Assembly (NCBI RefSeq): GCF_007971025.1
Contig: NZ_CP042436.1
Span: 3,472,001-3,536,000, forward strand
Length of the DNA stretch: 64,000 nucleotides
From: Mucilaginibacter ginsenosidivorans
GTDB lineage: Bacteria > Bacteroidota > Bacteroidia > Sphingobacteriales > Sphingobacteriaceae
Direction of reading: 5' to 3'
Position numbers and translations under genes: made by a program. The notes beneath the pieces are model-generated. The model had not been told where the DNA came from and did not search any database. It saw only the letters and a list, made by a program, of their open reading frames with translations. Every line of letters begins with the position of its first letter. The stretch's first letter is position 1. Shown here piece after piece: positions 24,949 through 34,015 of this stretch.

Positions 24949-25338
24949 ATGCTTGAGATTAACAAGGTACATCACATTGCTATCATCTGCACCGATTACA
25001 AAAAATCGAAACAATTTTATACAGAAGTACTCGGCTTAAAAATAGTGCGCGAAGTTTTTCGCATTGAAAGAAACTCATGCAAGCTCGACCTGGAAGTTAA
25101 CGGCGTATACCAGGTGGAGCTTTTTTCATTTCCCAATGTACCCGCACGGCCAAGCAGGCCGGAGGCCGCAGGCTTACGCCACCTGGCTTTTGAAGTTGAT
25201 GATATTGATGAGGCAATTGCCGGAGTTCAAAAACATGGGGTTAATGTTGAGCCGATAAGGGTAGATGAATATACCGGCAAACGTTTCACTTTCTTTGCCG
25301 ACCCGGATGGATTGCCGATAGAGTTTTACGAAATTTGA
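24949..25338 (+). CDS. VOC/glyoxalase-family metalloenzyme, YaeR/SMU.1112c type
   Basis: The 129-residue protein is a single vicinal-oxygen-chelate domain: HHIAIICTDYKKSKQFYTEV at the start, a second metal ligand region in GLRHLAFEVDDID, and the closing FFADPDGLPIEFYE with the conserved Glu. The sequence matches the YaeR/SMU.1112c glyoxalase-I-like group, whose substrate is uncertain. It is the first gene after the transposase region and lies 3 bp before trmN6, so they are probably co-transcribed. Confidence 0.88.
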   Translation: MLEINKVHHIAIICTDYKKSKQFYTEVLGLKIVREVFRIERNSCKLDLEVNGVYQVELFSFPNVPARPSRPEAAGLRHLAFEVDDIDEAIAGVQKHGVNVEPIRVDEYTGKRFTFFADPDGLPIEFYEI

Positions 25339-25341
25339 GCC

Positions 25342-26055
25342 ATGTCCGGCGTTTTTAAATTTAAGCAATTTGAGGTCGATCAAACCGGTTGCGCCATGAA
25401 GATCAATACGGATGGTGTATTGCTGGGTGCTTTGGCTGATGCTGATGACCCGAAAGCAATTCTGGATATTGGTACAGGTACAGGCGTTATCGCCCTAATG
25501 CTGGCGCAAAGGTTTGGAACAGCGCAAGTTGATGCCATAGAGATTGACGAACAGGCGGCTGAAACAGCAGGACGCAATTTTAGTAACTCACCTTTTGCGG
25601 AACGATTAACCGCATATTCCATGGGGTTTGAAAAGTTCTTTGCTGAAAATCCCGGAAAGAAATATGATCTGATCGTATCTAATCCGCCGTTTTATATCAA
25701 TTCTCTTAAATCGCCACAGAAAAATAAACAGGTTGCTAAACATGCGGGTGACGATTTCTTTGAAGCATTGATCAGAGAAGTATCAGAACACATTAACGAG
25801 ACGGGGGTGTTTTGTATGATATTGCCATTGGATACTGCTGAAGCGTTATCGGATTTATATCTTAAGTATAATATGCGTCCACAGCAATTGGTGAATGTGC
25901 GTTCTTTCCCGTTATCCCAACCGCATAGAGTGATTGTCTGCCTGGGCCTGGAGAAAGCAGAAATCAAGAAGGATAGCTTTTTAATTTACGAATCGAAGGA
26001 CAGTTATTCAGAGGAATACGTTAAATTGCTGAAACCTTATTTTACCGTGTTTTAA
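25342..26055 (+). CDS. trmN6: tRNA1(Val) (adenine(37)-N6)-methyltransferase
   Basis: The 237-residue protein is a SAM-dependent N6-adenine methyltransferase of the TrmN6/YfiC family. It has an N-terminal FKFKQFEVDQTGCAMKINTD, the SAM loop LDIGTGTGVIALMLA, and the catalytic NPPF in DLIVSNPPFYINS. The NPPF motif together with the KINTDGVLLG start separates it from rRNA methyltransferases. Length is normal. The next ATG follows directly after its TAA. Confidence 0.88.
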   Translation: MSGVFKFKQFEVDQTGCAMKINTDGVLLGALADADDPKAILDIGTGTGVIALMLAQRFGTAQVDAIEIDEQAAETAGRNFSNSPFAERLTAYSMGFEKFFAENPGKKYDLIVSNPPFYINSLKSPQKNKQVAKHAGDDFFEALIREVSEHINETGVFCMILPLDTAEALSDLYLKYNMRPQQLVNVRSFPLSQPHRVIVCLGLEKAEIKKDSFLIYESKDSYSEEYVKLLKPYFTVF

Positions 26056-26358
26056 ATGAGAACAATTTCAATAATTTCCATTGCGTTGTTGTCTATTGCA
26101 ACGCTTTATCTTCTAAACAAGGCAACAACTCTTTACTGGGGACTTCCTTCCTTACATGCTTTTGGTATTTCAACAGAAAGGGTCACTGAATTGGAAAAAC
26201 CGTATATGATCCTATTTTCAATATATCTTGTTTCGTTAATTATTACTATCTTTTTATATTTCAAAAAACAATATGTCGCAGATATTATACTCTCAGGTAC
26301 GTTGATTGTATTTTATTTAGTTATGTTCTTCTTTATTGGTTTTGAATGGTCAAAATAG
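26056..26358 (+). CDS. Small three-helix membrane protein
   Basis: This 100-residue protein has three hydrophobic helices (about 4-22, 50-68, 76-95), a short polar loop with a YMILF segment, and a terminal EWSK. It starts right after the trmN6 stop and overlaps the phosphodiesterase gene by 13 bp. No family was recognised. Confidence 0.6.
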   Translation: MRTISIISIALLSIATLYLLNKATTLYWGLPSLHAFGISTERVTELEKPYMILFSIYLVSLIITIFLYFKKQYVADIILSGTLIVFYLVMFFFIGFEWSK

Positions 26359-26837
26359 GCCTCCTTTCCGACACCCACGGTCACCTGGATGACTCCGTTT
26401 TTAAGCATTTTGAGAACTGCGACGAGATATGGCATGCCGGTGATTTTGGCAATATCGAGCTAGCGGATAAGCTTGCTGCGTTTAAACCATTGCGTGGCGT
26501 TTATGGAAATATAGATGGAAAAGATGTGCGTATAAGCTACCCCGAACACCTGCGTTTCAATTGCGAAGAGGTAGATGTTTGGATGACGCATATCGGCGGT
26601 TATCCGGGGCATTATAATCCGTCAATCCGACAGGAAATTTACACTAAGCCTCCCAAATTGTTCATTTGCGGGCACTCTCATATATTAAAGGTTATCTACG
26701 ATCAAAAACTTGGTTTGTTACACTTAAATCCTGGAGCAGCAGGGAAACAAGGTTGGCATAAAATACGTACACTACTTAGATTTTGCATTTCTGAGGAAAA
26801 AATCCATACCTTAGAGGCCATAGAATTGCAAAAATAA
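26346..26837 (+). CDS. YfcE/MJ0936-type metallophosphoesterase
   Basis: The 163-residue protein has all calcineurin-like motifs in order: DTHG, HAGDFG, GNID, and the C-terminal GHSH with HLNPGAAG. Members hydrolyse phosphodiesters in vitro with Mn2+; the physiological substrate is generally unknown. The start ATG is inside the upstream membrane-protein gene (13-bp overlap), a sign of coupled translation. fbp follows after 24 bp. Confidence 0.88.
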   Translation: MVKIGLLSDTHGHLDDSVFKHFENCDEIWHAGDFGNIELADKLAAFKPLRGVYGNIDGKDVRISYPEHLRFNCEEVDVWMTHIGGYPGHYNPSIRQEIYTKPPKLFICGHSHILKVIYDQKLGLLHLNPGAAGKQGWHKIRTLLRFCISEEKIHTLEAIELQK

Positions 26838-26861
26838 CGACGTATTTAATACACTAAGTAA

Positions 26862-27911
26862 ATGAAGATAGCTAAAACTTTGGGCCAGTTCATTATCGAG
26901 AAGCAGGCTGACTTTCCGTACGCTAAGGGTGAACTTTCAAGACTGCTAAGAGACATCGGTATTGCAGCCAAGATCGTTAATCGCGAGGTTAATAAAGCAG
27001 GTCTTGCCGACATCCTTGGCGAGAACGGAACGACCAATATCCAGGGCGAGGGACAAAAAAAATTGGATGTTTATGCAAACGAGCAATTCATATCAGCACT
27101 AAAGCACGGCGGCGAATGTTGCATAGTAGCATCGGAAGAAAACGATGATTATATTCACCTGGATACAGACGTTTCGACCGACGCCAAATACATTGTCGCG
27201 ATCGATCCGCTTGACGGATCTTCAAACATCGATGTGAATGTTGGCATTGGAACAATTTTTTCCATTTACAGGCGTAAGTCGACCAAAGGCCGCGCGGTTT
27301 TGCAAGATGTTTTGCAACGTGGTGTTGAACAGGTTGCCGCGGGCTACGTCATTTACGGCTCATCTACAATGCTGGTTTATACTACAGGTAAAGGCGTCAA
27401 TGGCTTTACACTTGATCCATCTATCGGAGAATTTTGCCTTTCACATCCAGAAATGAAAATACCAAAGGATGGTGTTATTTACTCAATCAACGAAGGTTAT
27501 TATGTGCATTTTCCTGACGGCGTAAAAAAATATATCAAATACTGCCAGGTGGAAGACGATAAAACAAAGCGGCCCTATACTTCGCGTTATATCGGTTCGA
27601 TGGTGGCCGACATTCACCGTAATTTGATTAAAGGGGGCATATTTATTTACCCGATAACGGCCAGTGCACCTAAAGGCAAATTGAGGTTGGTTTATGAGTG
27701 TAACCCTATGGCCTTTATTATAGAGCAGGCGGGAGGGAAGGCCAGTAACGGCTACGAACGCATTCTGGACCTCGAAGTGACCGAATTACACCAGCGTTCG
27801 GCCATATTTATCGGTTCGGAAAATATGGTGCACAAAGCGGAAGAAATGATGGCTTACTTTTCGCCGCAGGTGACTAAGAAAACGTTTGAAGGACTGGTGG
27901 CGATACAGTAA
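26862..27911 (+). CDS. fbp: Fructose-1,6-bisphosphatase, class I
   Basis: This gluconeogenic enzyme removes the 1-phosphate of fructose-1,6-bisphosphate. The 349-residue sequence has the Mg-site motif [16 protein letters not shown], the EEND metal ligands and the C-terminal substrate loop ([20 protein letters not shown]). Length is normal for bacterial class I FBPases. It is the last gene of the rightward run, facing rnhA. Confidence 0.94.
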   Translation: MKIAKTLGQFIIEKQADFPYAKGELSRLLRDIGIAAKIVNREVNKAGLADILGENGTTNIQGEGQKKLDVYANEQFISALKHGGECCIVASEENDDYIHLDTDVSTDAKYIVAIDPLDGSSNIDVNVGIGTIFSIYRRKSTKGRAVLQDVLQRGVEQVAAGYVIYGSSTMLVYTTGKGVNGFTLDPSIGEFCLSHPEMKIPKDGVIYSINEGYYVHFPDGVKKYIKYCQVEDDKTKRPYTSRYIGSMVADIHRNLIKGGIFIYPITASAPKGKLRLVYECNPMAFIIEQAGGKASNGYERILDLEVTELHQRSAIFIGSENMVHKAEEMMAYFSPQVTKKTFEGLVAIQ

Positions 27912-28040
27912 TATTATGGTTTACACCCGTCTTATATAAACTATTGATTTTAAGCAATTTAACTTAAAAATGCGTTGAAATGTGTTAACCATGTTTTGCC
28001 GGATCTGAGAAGCCTGGAAGCAACGATCCGCCGGCCCTTC

Positions 28041-28511
28041 TTATAACAAATTTACTTTCCCTGCTTCTGCCTCAAAAACTGAATCGATAAGCAGGTCTTT
28101 CTGCTTCCCGGCCGCCACTGCCAGTTCGTCGCACCGTTCGTTTTCGGGGTGACCGGCGTGCCCGCGTACCCAAACGAATTTGATCTGGTGCAGTTTGCTT
28201 ACTTCAAGATAACGCAGCCACAGGTCTTTATTCTTCTTATCCTTAAAACCTTTTTGAAGCCAACCGTATACCCATCGCTTTTCGATAGCATCGATCACGT
28301 ACTTGGAATCGGAGTAAATAGTAACAGATTGATTTAGGCTTTTCAGCGCTTCAAGGCCTTTGATAACCGCTAACAATTCCATACGGTTATTGGTGGTTTT
28401 GCGAAAACCCTGCGAAAGTTCTTTATAATGTTTGCCTGAGCGCAGGATAACGCCGTAACCGCCCGGTCCCGGGTTTCCGCTTGATGCACCGTCAGTGAAA
28501 ATTTCAATCAT
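28041..28511 (-). CDS. rnhA: Ribonuclease HI
   Basis: The 156-residue enzyme cuts RNA in RNA:DNA hybrids. The catalytic carboxylates are visible: Asp7 (FTDGASSGNPGPGG), Glu45 (NNRMELLAV), Asp68 (YSDSKYV) and the final Asp in NERCDELA. The basic handle region (RWVYGWLQKGFKDKKNKDLW) is present. I use ATG 28511; an upstream ATG would add 16 residues not seen in the family. It lies downstream of copA on the same strand with a 97-bp gap. Confidence 0.94.
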   Translation of the reverse strand: MIEIFTDGASSGNPGPGGYGVILRSGKHYKELSQGFRKTTNNRMELLAVIKGLEALKSLNQSVTIYSDSKYVIDAIEKRWVYGWLQKGFKDKKNKDLWLRYLEVSKLHQIKFVWVRGHAGHPENERCDELAVAAGKQKDLLIDSVFEAEAGKVNLL

Positions 28512-28608
28512 GTTTTGTAGTCCAATGACCACGGTTGACAACTTATAGCCAGTGGTCAAAAATATAATAATTATACAGAACTATGGATTATTGTCTATCG
28601 GCCGTCGG

Positions 28609-30702
28609 CTAAGAAACCTTTTTCACCTTCAACCTCAACGAATTGCCGATGACTACCACGTCGGAAAAAGCCATAGCCAAAGCGCCGAACATTGGGTTTA
28701 AAAAACCAAAAGCAGCAATGGGGATGGCAACAATATTATAGGCAAATGCCCAAAACAGGTTTTGTTTGATGGTGATTAAGGTGTGCCGGCTTATCTGCAG
28801 GAATTTTACAAGGGAATAAAGATTCGTATTCAGCAGTATTACTTTTGCAGACTGGATAGCTACCTGGCTGGAATCATTCATCGAGACACCAATGTCGGCC
28901 TGGGTAAGGGCAGGTGCATCGTTAATCCCATCGCCAACCATAATTGTTTGGCCCTTCTTTTTATAAATGTCAATAACTGTAAGCTTTTCAGATGGGAGTT
29001 TTTCTCCATGTACTTCTTTGATACCCAACGCAAGGGCGACTTTTTCACACCTGCTCTGCCTGTCGCCGCTTAGCAGTACAGGTTTTATGCCCATGCCTTT
29101 TAATTGGGTTATTAAAGAAGCGGCCTCAGGTTTTATCTCATCATCTATTTCTATCTGGGCCATTAGCACTTGGTTCTTATACAGCGACACATTAAATAAG
29201 GCATCTTTGTTTTTGTCTTTTGAGGCGCCAAGGAAATAGTGGTTCCCATCGACATCCTCGGCACGCATGCCTAAACCTTTCTCCTCGGTTACTGACTTTA
29301 GTATCAGCTTTTGTTGAGGTAAGCCCTTCAGGCCGTCGACTAATGAACGGGCAATGGGATGGTTCGACCGCTCTTCAATAGCGGTGATCGTCCCCCTTAT
29401 TACACTGGTATCAAAACCAGCCTCTGCTTTTATATCATTTATGCTAAATTTTCCGGTAGTTAAAGTGCCGGTTTTATCAAAAACGATATATTTTGCCCGG
29501 GTTACCGTCTCAACTGTGTCGCCGCCTTTGATCAGTATACCATTTTTTGCTGCCCTGCCCAGGCCCACCATAACCGCTGTTGGTGTGGCCAGTCCCATGG
29601 CACAAGGGCAGGAAATAACCAGCACGGCTATGGCATTCATGATGGCGTGCTGCAGGCCTGCATGGCCGACCATCCAGGTTAGCACAAAGGTGACCAAAGC
29701 GATAATAATGACAGCCGGAACAAATATTGCAGCAACCTGATCACCCGTTTTTTGGATGGGCGGCTTCGCACTTTGCGCTTTTTTCATTAACTCGATTATC
29801 TGGGCCAAAACGGTGTTCGAGCCAACTTTTGTAGCCATCATGGTGATATTACCATGTTCAAGAATGGACCCGCCTATTAATTTATCGTATTTTGCTTTCT
29901 CAACCGGGATGCTTTCACCGGTCAGCATCGACTCATTAACAGAAGCATTGCCAGAGATCACCTCACCATCTACCGGTATTTTATCGCCCGTGTTAACCTG
30001 CAAGGTATCGCCTGCACGCACTTCCTTTGCGCTGATCACTTCAATTTCGCCGTTAACAACCCGGCGGGCATTAACTTGTTGTATTTTAATAAGGTCCTTT
30101 ACTGCTGAAGTGGTTTGCGTAACCGAGCGTTTTTCAAATAAGTTGCCAAGCAGTACAAGGGTGATAATGGTAGCGCAGGTTTCGTAAAACTGGTAACGCA
30201 TTCCTAAATGCTGGAGCGTGCCGATCAGGCTATAAATAAAAGCGGACGATGAGCCGATAAATATCAGTACATCCATGTTAGGTACACCGCCTTTAACAGA
30301 ACTCCACGCGCTTTTGCCAAAATGCTGGCATCCGACAATAAAAACTGGCAGGCACAATGCAAACTGCGCCCATGGATCGGACAAAAAATGCCAGGGAAGC
30401 AACATTGAAACAAGCAGGGGTATGGTGAACAGCGCGCAAAAGATCAGTTTATTTTCGACCTTATCATAAAACTTCTCCTTGTGGGTTGCCGCATCATCAA
30501 TCACTTTATAGCCTAAGCCTTCGATACTTTTAATTGCATCTTTAACAGCGGCATCGTTATCAGCCGAAAACTTTACCTCTTCAGATGCGAAGTCGACAAG
30601 GATATCATGGAACCCTTTTTTTTCCAGTAATTTATGAACCGAAATGGCGCAATTATTACAATGCATCCCGGTCACATTCAGTTCAACTAATTGATCTGCC
30701 AT
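28609..30702 (-). CDS. copA: Copper-translocating P1B-type ATPase
   Basis: The 697-residue protein has one N-terminal HMA domain (GMHCNNC, Cys15/Cys18), eight membrane helices, the ion-path motif CPC (365-367), the A-domain TGES, the phosphorylated Asp409 in DKTGT, the NHPIA nucleotide motif and GDGINDAP. One HMA plus CPC with the final-helix Asn/Ser pattern fits Cu+ export (P1B-1). Only one metal-binding domain is present, against two in E. coli. It is probably leftward monocistronic or with rnhA. Confidence 0.9.
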   Translation of the reverse strand: MADQLVELNVTGMHCNNCAISVHKLLEKKGFHDILVDFASEEVKFSADNDAAVKDAIKSIEGLGYKVIDDAATHKEKFYDKVENKLIFCALFTIPLLVSMLLPWHFLSDPWAQFALCLPVFIVGCQHFGKSAWSSVKGGVPNMDVLIFIGSSSAFIYSLIGTLQHLGMRYQFYETCATIITLVLLGNLFEKRSVTQTTSAVKDLIKIQQVNARRVVNGEIEVISAKEVRAGDTLQVNTGDKIPVDGEVISGNASVNESMLTGESIPVEKAKYDKLIGGSILEHGNITMMATKVGSNTVLAQIIELMKKAQSAKPPIQKTGDQVAAIFVPAVIIIALVTFVLTWMVGHAGLQHAIMNAIAVLVISCPCAMGLATPTAVMVGLGRAAKNGILIKGGDTVETVTRAKYIVFDKTGTLTTGKFSINDIKAEAGFDTSVIRGTITAIEERSNHPIARSLVDGLKGLPQQKLILKSVTEEKGLGMRAEDVDGNHYFLGASKDKNKDALFNVSLYKNQVLMAQIEIDDEIKPEAASLITQLKGMGIKPVLLSGDRQSRCEKVALALGIKEVHGEKLPSEKLTVIDIYKKKGQTIMVGDGINDAPALTQADIGVSMNDSSQVAIQSAKVILLNTNLYSLVKFLQISRHTLITIKQNLFWAFAYNIVAIPIAAFGFLNPMFGALAMAFSDVVVIGNSLRLKVKKVS

Positions 30703-30761
30703 AGCTGCAAATTTCGGTAATATATACAGGGTGCCGGTAAGTTGAATGTAATATTAAAAAT

Positions 30762-30795
30762 TTGCTTGATTTTCGGGGGTATTTTTTTACATTTG
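30762..30795 (+). promoter_or_regulatory. Promoter of tRNA-His
   Basis: TACATTTG (30788-30795) is an exact -7 element. TTG at 30766-30768 lies 19 bp upstream as the -33 element. The tRNA begins 13 bp downstream. Confidence 0.7.
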
Positions 30796-30808
30796 CAACC
30801 TCCAAACG

Positions 30809-30882
30809 GTAGGCATAGCTCAGTTGGTTAGAGCACCAGATTGTGGTTCTGGGGGTCGTGGGTTCGAGCCCCATTGCTTACC
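30809..30882 (+). tRNA. tRNA-His (anticodon GTG)
   Basis: The acceptor stem gtaggca/tgcttac, D arm gctc/gagc, anticodon arm ccaga-ttGTGgt-tctgg and T arm with ttcgagc all fold. The base before the stem (30808) is G and the discriminator (30882) is C, giving the extra G-1:C73 pair that identifies histidine tRNAs. CCA is not encoded. It is followed by its own terminator. Confidence 0.96.
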
Positions 30883-30888
30883 CGTACT

Positions 30889-30916
30889 ACCTCCCGCGAA
30901 AACGGGAGGTTTTTTT
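30889..30916 (+). terminator. Terminator of tRNA-His
   Basis: acctcccg-cgaaaa-cgggaggt is a perfect 8-bp stem followed by seven T residues, 6 bp after the tRNA. Confidence 0.9.
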
Positions 30917-31179
30917 ATGCATTGATTTTTAGGTATTTAACACATTGTTTTAGGGGGAAATGGTGTTTGGTGATTTTTACTCAAAGCGAACACTGGTGCT
31001 GATTTTTTTTGCAATTAAAACAAAATCAATTAGTTAGAAAATGCATAAGTGTTCGAGCTCTATAATAAGGTTCAAGAGTTTTATTTGTAAATTATTCGAT
31101 AATAATTTCATTTTTGCTTTAGCAAGCTCCAATCATTATTTAGGTGGCCCTTTTACTTTTATCTACTGGCCGGCGATTT

Positions 31180-31674
31180 TTATGCGCACTTTCTCCGGTA
31201 CCTGATAGTCGATGCAGCAACTCCAAACTCATCAGGGAGAGCCAGATCCGAAACCTCGTTTATCCCGACCCTGATCAGCGCCATATGATGAATGGTATGT
31301 TCCAGGTTGTAAATTACCTCACGGTTAAAACTTGTCGTAATTAGCAGGGGCGAAGAATTATCTCCATAACTTGCTGCCAGCAGCAGATCCTTATTATGTT
31401 TATTAAGATCAGATATAACAACCTGTAGTAATTCTATGGCAAAATCCTTATGGCTTTCTATCCTGATATCTCTTTCGCGGTTATCATAGTCAATTATGCC
31501 GATATCATACCCCTTGTATAAGCAAATAAAAAGTTCGATGATATGCCTTACATGTTGCCCAATGGTAGCATTGAACAATGTTGCACAGGGCTGTTTGTAT
31601 TCTGCATCCGTCAATTGACGCAGCGACTCTTCCAGTTGAGTAAATACGTTCTTTACCGATTCATTTGTCTGCAT
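31180..31674 (-). CDS. DinB-superfamily protein
   Basis: The 164-residue protein is a four-helix DinB/YfiT-like fold with metal-ligand histidines in TIGQHVRHIIELF and NLEHTIHHMALIRVG. It is a clear paralogue of the gene at 38993 (shared GQHxRHI, YDIGIIDYDNR-like and NLEHxxHHMALIR stretches and a common EFGVA-S-RYR-CA ending). DinB proteins are often stress-induced and include metal-dependent thiol transferases; the substrate is unknown here. A TATTTTTG promoter lies about 45 bp upstream. Confidence 0.85.
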   Translation of the reverse strand: MQTNESVKNVFTQLEESLRQLTDAEYKQPCATLFNATIGQHVRHIIELFICLYKGYDIGIIDYDNRERDIRIESHKDFAIELLQVVISDLNKHNKDLLLAASYGDNSSPLLITTSFNREVIYNLEHTIHHMALIRVGINEVSDLALPDEFGVAASTIRYRRKCA

Positions 31675-31717
31675 AACTTCTGTGTCTTTATTACTTAATT
31701 TTCTTATTATCGACGAA

Positions 31718-31725
31718 CAAAAATA
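31718..31725 (-). promoter_or_regulatory. -7 element of the DinB gene
   Basis: On the - strand this reads TATTTTTG, an exact TAnnTTTG, 43 bp before the DinB ATG. Confidence 0.5.
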
Positions 31726-31836
31726 AGATGGTAAACGATCTTGCTTTGTCGTGTAACCGACATTGCCGGCGAATTTGTGGATGAAAAAGACAGGACGATT
31801 GTCGCGGAGCCGACAAAGGAGTCTGAATAGCCGGAC

Positions 31837-31844
31837 TAATTTTG
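31837..31844 (+). promoter_or_regulatory. -7 element of the DUF1622 gene
   Basis: TAATTTTG is an exact TAnnTTTG, 7 bp before the ATG at 31852, predicting a very short leader. Confidence 0.55.
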
Positions 31845-31851
31845 CTTCGGA

Positions 31852-32187
31852 ATGGAAGAATTAGCAAAAGAAATAACACTTGATGTAAGCAGGGCGGTCG
31901 AAATATTGGCCGCACTCATCATTGGAATAGCCGTGGTGCAAACCCTGTTCAATTATATTATCCCCATAAAGCGAAACAGCATCCGGATTTCGAAGGAGGA
32001 GTTGCGCGTCAGGTTTGGGAGTTCGGTTGCCGTTTCACTTGAACTGTTGTTAGGCGCAGATGTGCTGGCCACGGCAATTGCCCCAAGCTGGGACGACATA
32101 GGGAAGCTGGCGGCCATCGCAGTCATCAGAACGTTGTTGAATTATTTTCTCGGCAAAGAACTTAAGGAGATCGGAAGCAAAGAATAA
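31852..32187 (+). CDS. DUF1622 membrane protein
   Basis: The 111-residue protein has three membrane helices and the DUF1622 core: VSRAVEILAALIIGIAVVQT, then VRFGSSVAVSLELLLGADVL, then AIRTLLNYFLGKELKEI with an acidic tail. DUF1622 proteins are small inner-membrane proteins of unknown function. It is monocistronic and divergent from DinB. Confidence 0.85.
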   Translation: MEELAKEITLDVSRAVEILAALIIGIAVVQTLFNYIIPIKRNSIRISKEELRVRFGSSVAVSLELLLGADVLATAIAPSWDDIGKLAAIAVIRTLLNYFLGKELKEIGSKE

Positions 32188-32323
32188 GCTTGAAATTTCC
32201 AGGTATGAGTAAGATCGCGCTATACTATGAGGTGAGGCCCGGTCGTAAAATACTTTACAGTCATTCCCGGCGGTAACTGAGCGATGACTAAACATTACCA
32301 CAACAACCGGCTGTTTTGATCAG

Positions 32324-33013
32324 TCAAGCATTATTGTAAACTTTTATCAGGGGCTCGCGCAATACTAATGCTTCATCAGTGCAATACCAATACAGGGCAT
32401 CGGCTATGGACTCAGGTTTTACCCAGTTTTCAAAACTGGCGTCAGGCATATTTTTGCGGTTCAAGGGAGTGTCGATAGTGCTGGGGATCACCACGCTGGT
32501 AACCACGTTCCTGCCCGTAGCCTCATCATTCATCAAGTCGGCAAGGCGAAAAACAAGGGACTTTGCAAGCCCATAAGCCACCATACCCTTCCCGTTTTTA
32601 GCATCCAGCCCTGGCCTGGATCCGGTCATAAAAATGCGGCCGCCCCTTTGCTTTAGCATTTGCACAAATACCGGGCGCGCCACGTTATAAGTTGCTTCGA
32701 AATTAAGCTTATACTGTTTTGCGATGTCGGTAACCGGTGTTGTTTCGATGGTTCCCATAGCAAAGCCGCCCACCGTAAGCAAGGCGGCGTCAATACGGCC
32801 ATATCTGGATACTACATCGTCGACGAATTGTTGCGACGCTGTTTCGTCTAAAAGGTCAACAATTACTTTTTCAAACCTGTTTGCGGGCAAATCAGGTGTA
32901 GTTGCATCATTTGCAGTAGCCGTCCCGATAACAAAATGCCCTTCGGTAATGAACTTTTTAGCTATGGCTTGACCCATATTACCGGTTGATCCGGTTACGA
33001 TCACTATTTTCAT
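32324..33013 (-). CDS. Short-chain dehydrogenase/reductase
   Basis: The 229-residue protein has a Rossmann start (IVIVTGSTGNMGQAIAKKF) and an SDR-like active region, with Ser in MTGSRP and YGLAK in place of the usual YxxxK spacing (Tyr and Lys are present as AYGLAKS). A C-terminal DTPLNRKNMP loop follows. NAD(P)-dependent oxidoreduction is likely; the substrate is unknown. It is the last gene of the leftward thioredoxin-sigma operon, 18 bp after its neighbour. Confidence 0.85.
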   Translation of the reverse strand: MKIVIVTGSTGNMGQAIAKKFITEGHFVIGTATANDATTPDLPANRFEKVIVDLLDETASQQFVDDVVSRYGRIDAALLTVGGFAMGTIETTPVTDIAKQYKLNFEATYNVARPVFVQMLKQRGGRIFMTGSRPGLDAKNGKGMVAYGLAKSLVFRLADLMNDEATGRNVVTSVVIPSTIDTPLNRKNMPDASFENWVKPESIADALYWYCTDEALVLREPLIKVYNNA

Positions 33014-33031
33014 TTTTAATATTTATGTTTT

Positions 33032-33388
33032 TCAGGCACAAGCCAGTTCACCGGTCAAAGCTGCGACCGCATTATTCAATTTAGTCCACATCCTGATGGA
33101 CACCCCGTTGTATAAAGTAGTGTACCTGCTCATCATAATTCCTTTGATGTCGTAGTTATATAACCTGATGCCGTAAATGACACATGATGACAATTCATCA
33201 AGTTGAGCGCCACAATGATGGACCTCTACGATTTCAAAATCGTCAGGATAAACAGGTACTTCATGTTGGACACACCATATAGTTTCCTTGTCGAGGACAA
33301 AATCATGATCATAACCTCGTTCCTGTAGGTCGATGATGGTCTGGGCTTTTTGGCAAAACATAGTGTTTGGGTTTAACGGTTCAACCAT
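33032..33388 (-). CDS. Conserved hypothetical protein, 118 aa
   Basis: The centre of the protein (ERGYDHDFVLDKETIWCVQH, then YPDDFEIVEVHH) matches a small Bacteroidota family sometimes labelled phosphoribosylpyrophosphate synthetase in databases (recollection). No PRPP-synthase motif is present, so that name should not be used. It is encoded 13 bp after the sigma-factor gene and 18 bp before the SDR gene, within one leftward operon. Confidence 0.6.
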   Translation of the reverse strand: MVEPLNPNTMFCQKAQTIIDLQERGYDHDFVLDKETIWCVQHEVPVYPDDFEIVEVHHCGAQLDELSSCVIYGIRLYNYDIKGIMMSRYTTLYNGVSIRMWTKLNNAVAALTGELACA

Positions 33389-33401
33389 AATTTGTTAATT
33401 A

Positions 33402-34004
33402 CTAATTCCAGTTTTGTTCCAGGTATTGCCTGAAGTTATTTTTGATCCGGTGCATAATAACCCAGCAATGTGACGCTGTTACATTAAGTTCGCTGCAAAT
33501 GGTCTTTGTGGGTTGATCTTCCAGGTGTTTCATCGTGAAAACAGACGACCATAATGCTGGAAGGCGTTGCATATAATTCCGAAGGAATTGGTCAAATTCC
33601 TTTTTTTCAACTCCGTCATTGTGCGTCACTTGTCGGTATCGTAATGTACCGGCGGCTGTTAAGTACCCGGTTTCCGTGTCGCGCAGATCAGAAGTTTCGT
33701 CTTCGTCCGCAATATTGTCAACATCATAAGTTATCAGGACGGTTTTCCTGCGGTATTTATCAGCTATTTTATTTTTCAGTATAGAAACGAGCCAGGTGCG
33801 TTCCATACATCGCCCCTCGAAACGATCCAATTTTTCGAGCGCCGACAGGAAAGTGTCCTGGACCAAATCTTTAGCCTGATCTTCATTTTGCAAACGCATA
33901 TTGGCATATGCGAATAAATAATCCCAGTGTGTCGACAATGACCGGCCCAGGTCGGCCATATCGGTGTTAACCGCTTTTCTATCTATTTCTACAGTCGTTT
34001 GCAT
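33402..34004 (-). CDS. ECF-like RNA polymerase sigma factor
   Basis: The 200-residue protein contains sigma region 2 (YLFAYANMRLQNEDQAKDLV, then DTFLSALEKLDRFEGR and TWLVSILKNKIADKYRR) and region 4 (RLPALWSSVFTMKHLEDQPT, then ELNVTASHCWVIMHRIKNN). An insertion of about 45 residues separates the two. No anti-sigma gene is adjacent. It sits between a cysteine-less thioredoxin-fold gene and an unknown gene, each within 13 bp. Confidence 0.9.
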   Translation of the reverse strand: MQTTVEIDRKAVNTDMADLGRSLSTHWDYLFAYANMRLQNEDQAKDLVQDTFLSALEKLDRFEGRCMERTWLVSILKNKIADKYRRKTVLITYDVDNIADEDETSDLRDTETGYLTAAGTLRYRQVTHNDGVEKKEFDQFLRNYMQRLPALWSSVFTMKHLEDQPTKTICSELNVTASHCWVIMHRIKNNFRQYLEQNWN

Positions 34005-34015
34005 GGTTTTAGTGA

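Noticed and set aside
28149..30469. Several long + strand frames opposite rnhA and copA
   Set aside because: They mirror well-supported - strand genes and show no domain or signal consistent with coding.
30683..30874. A 63-codon frame on the - strand over tRNA-His
   Set aside because: It is antisense to a perfect tRNA and overlaps the copA promoter region; such frames are a common artefact of tRNA genes.
33032..33388. Label of phosphoribosylpyrophosphate synthetase for this small gene
   Set aside because: No PRPP loop or other synthase motif is visible; only a weak recollection of database labelling supports it.
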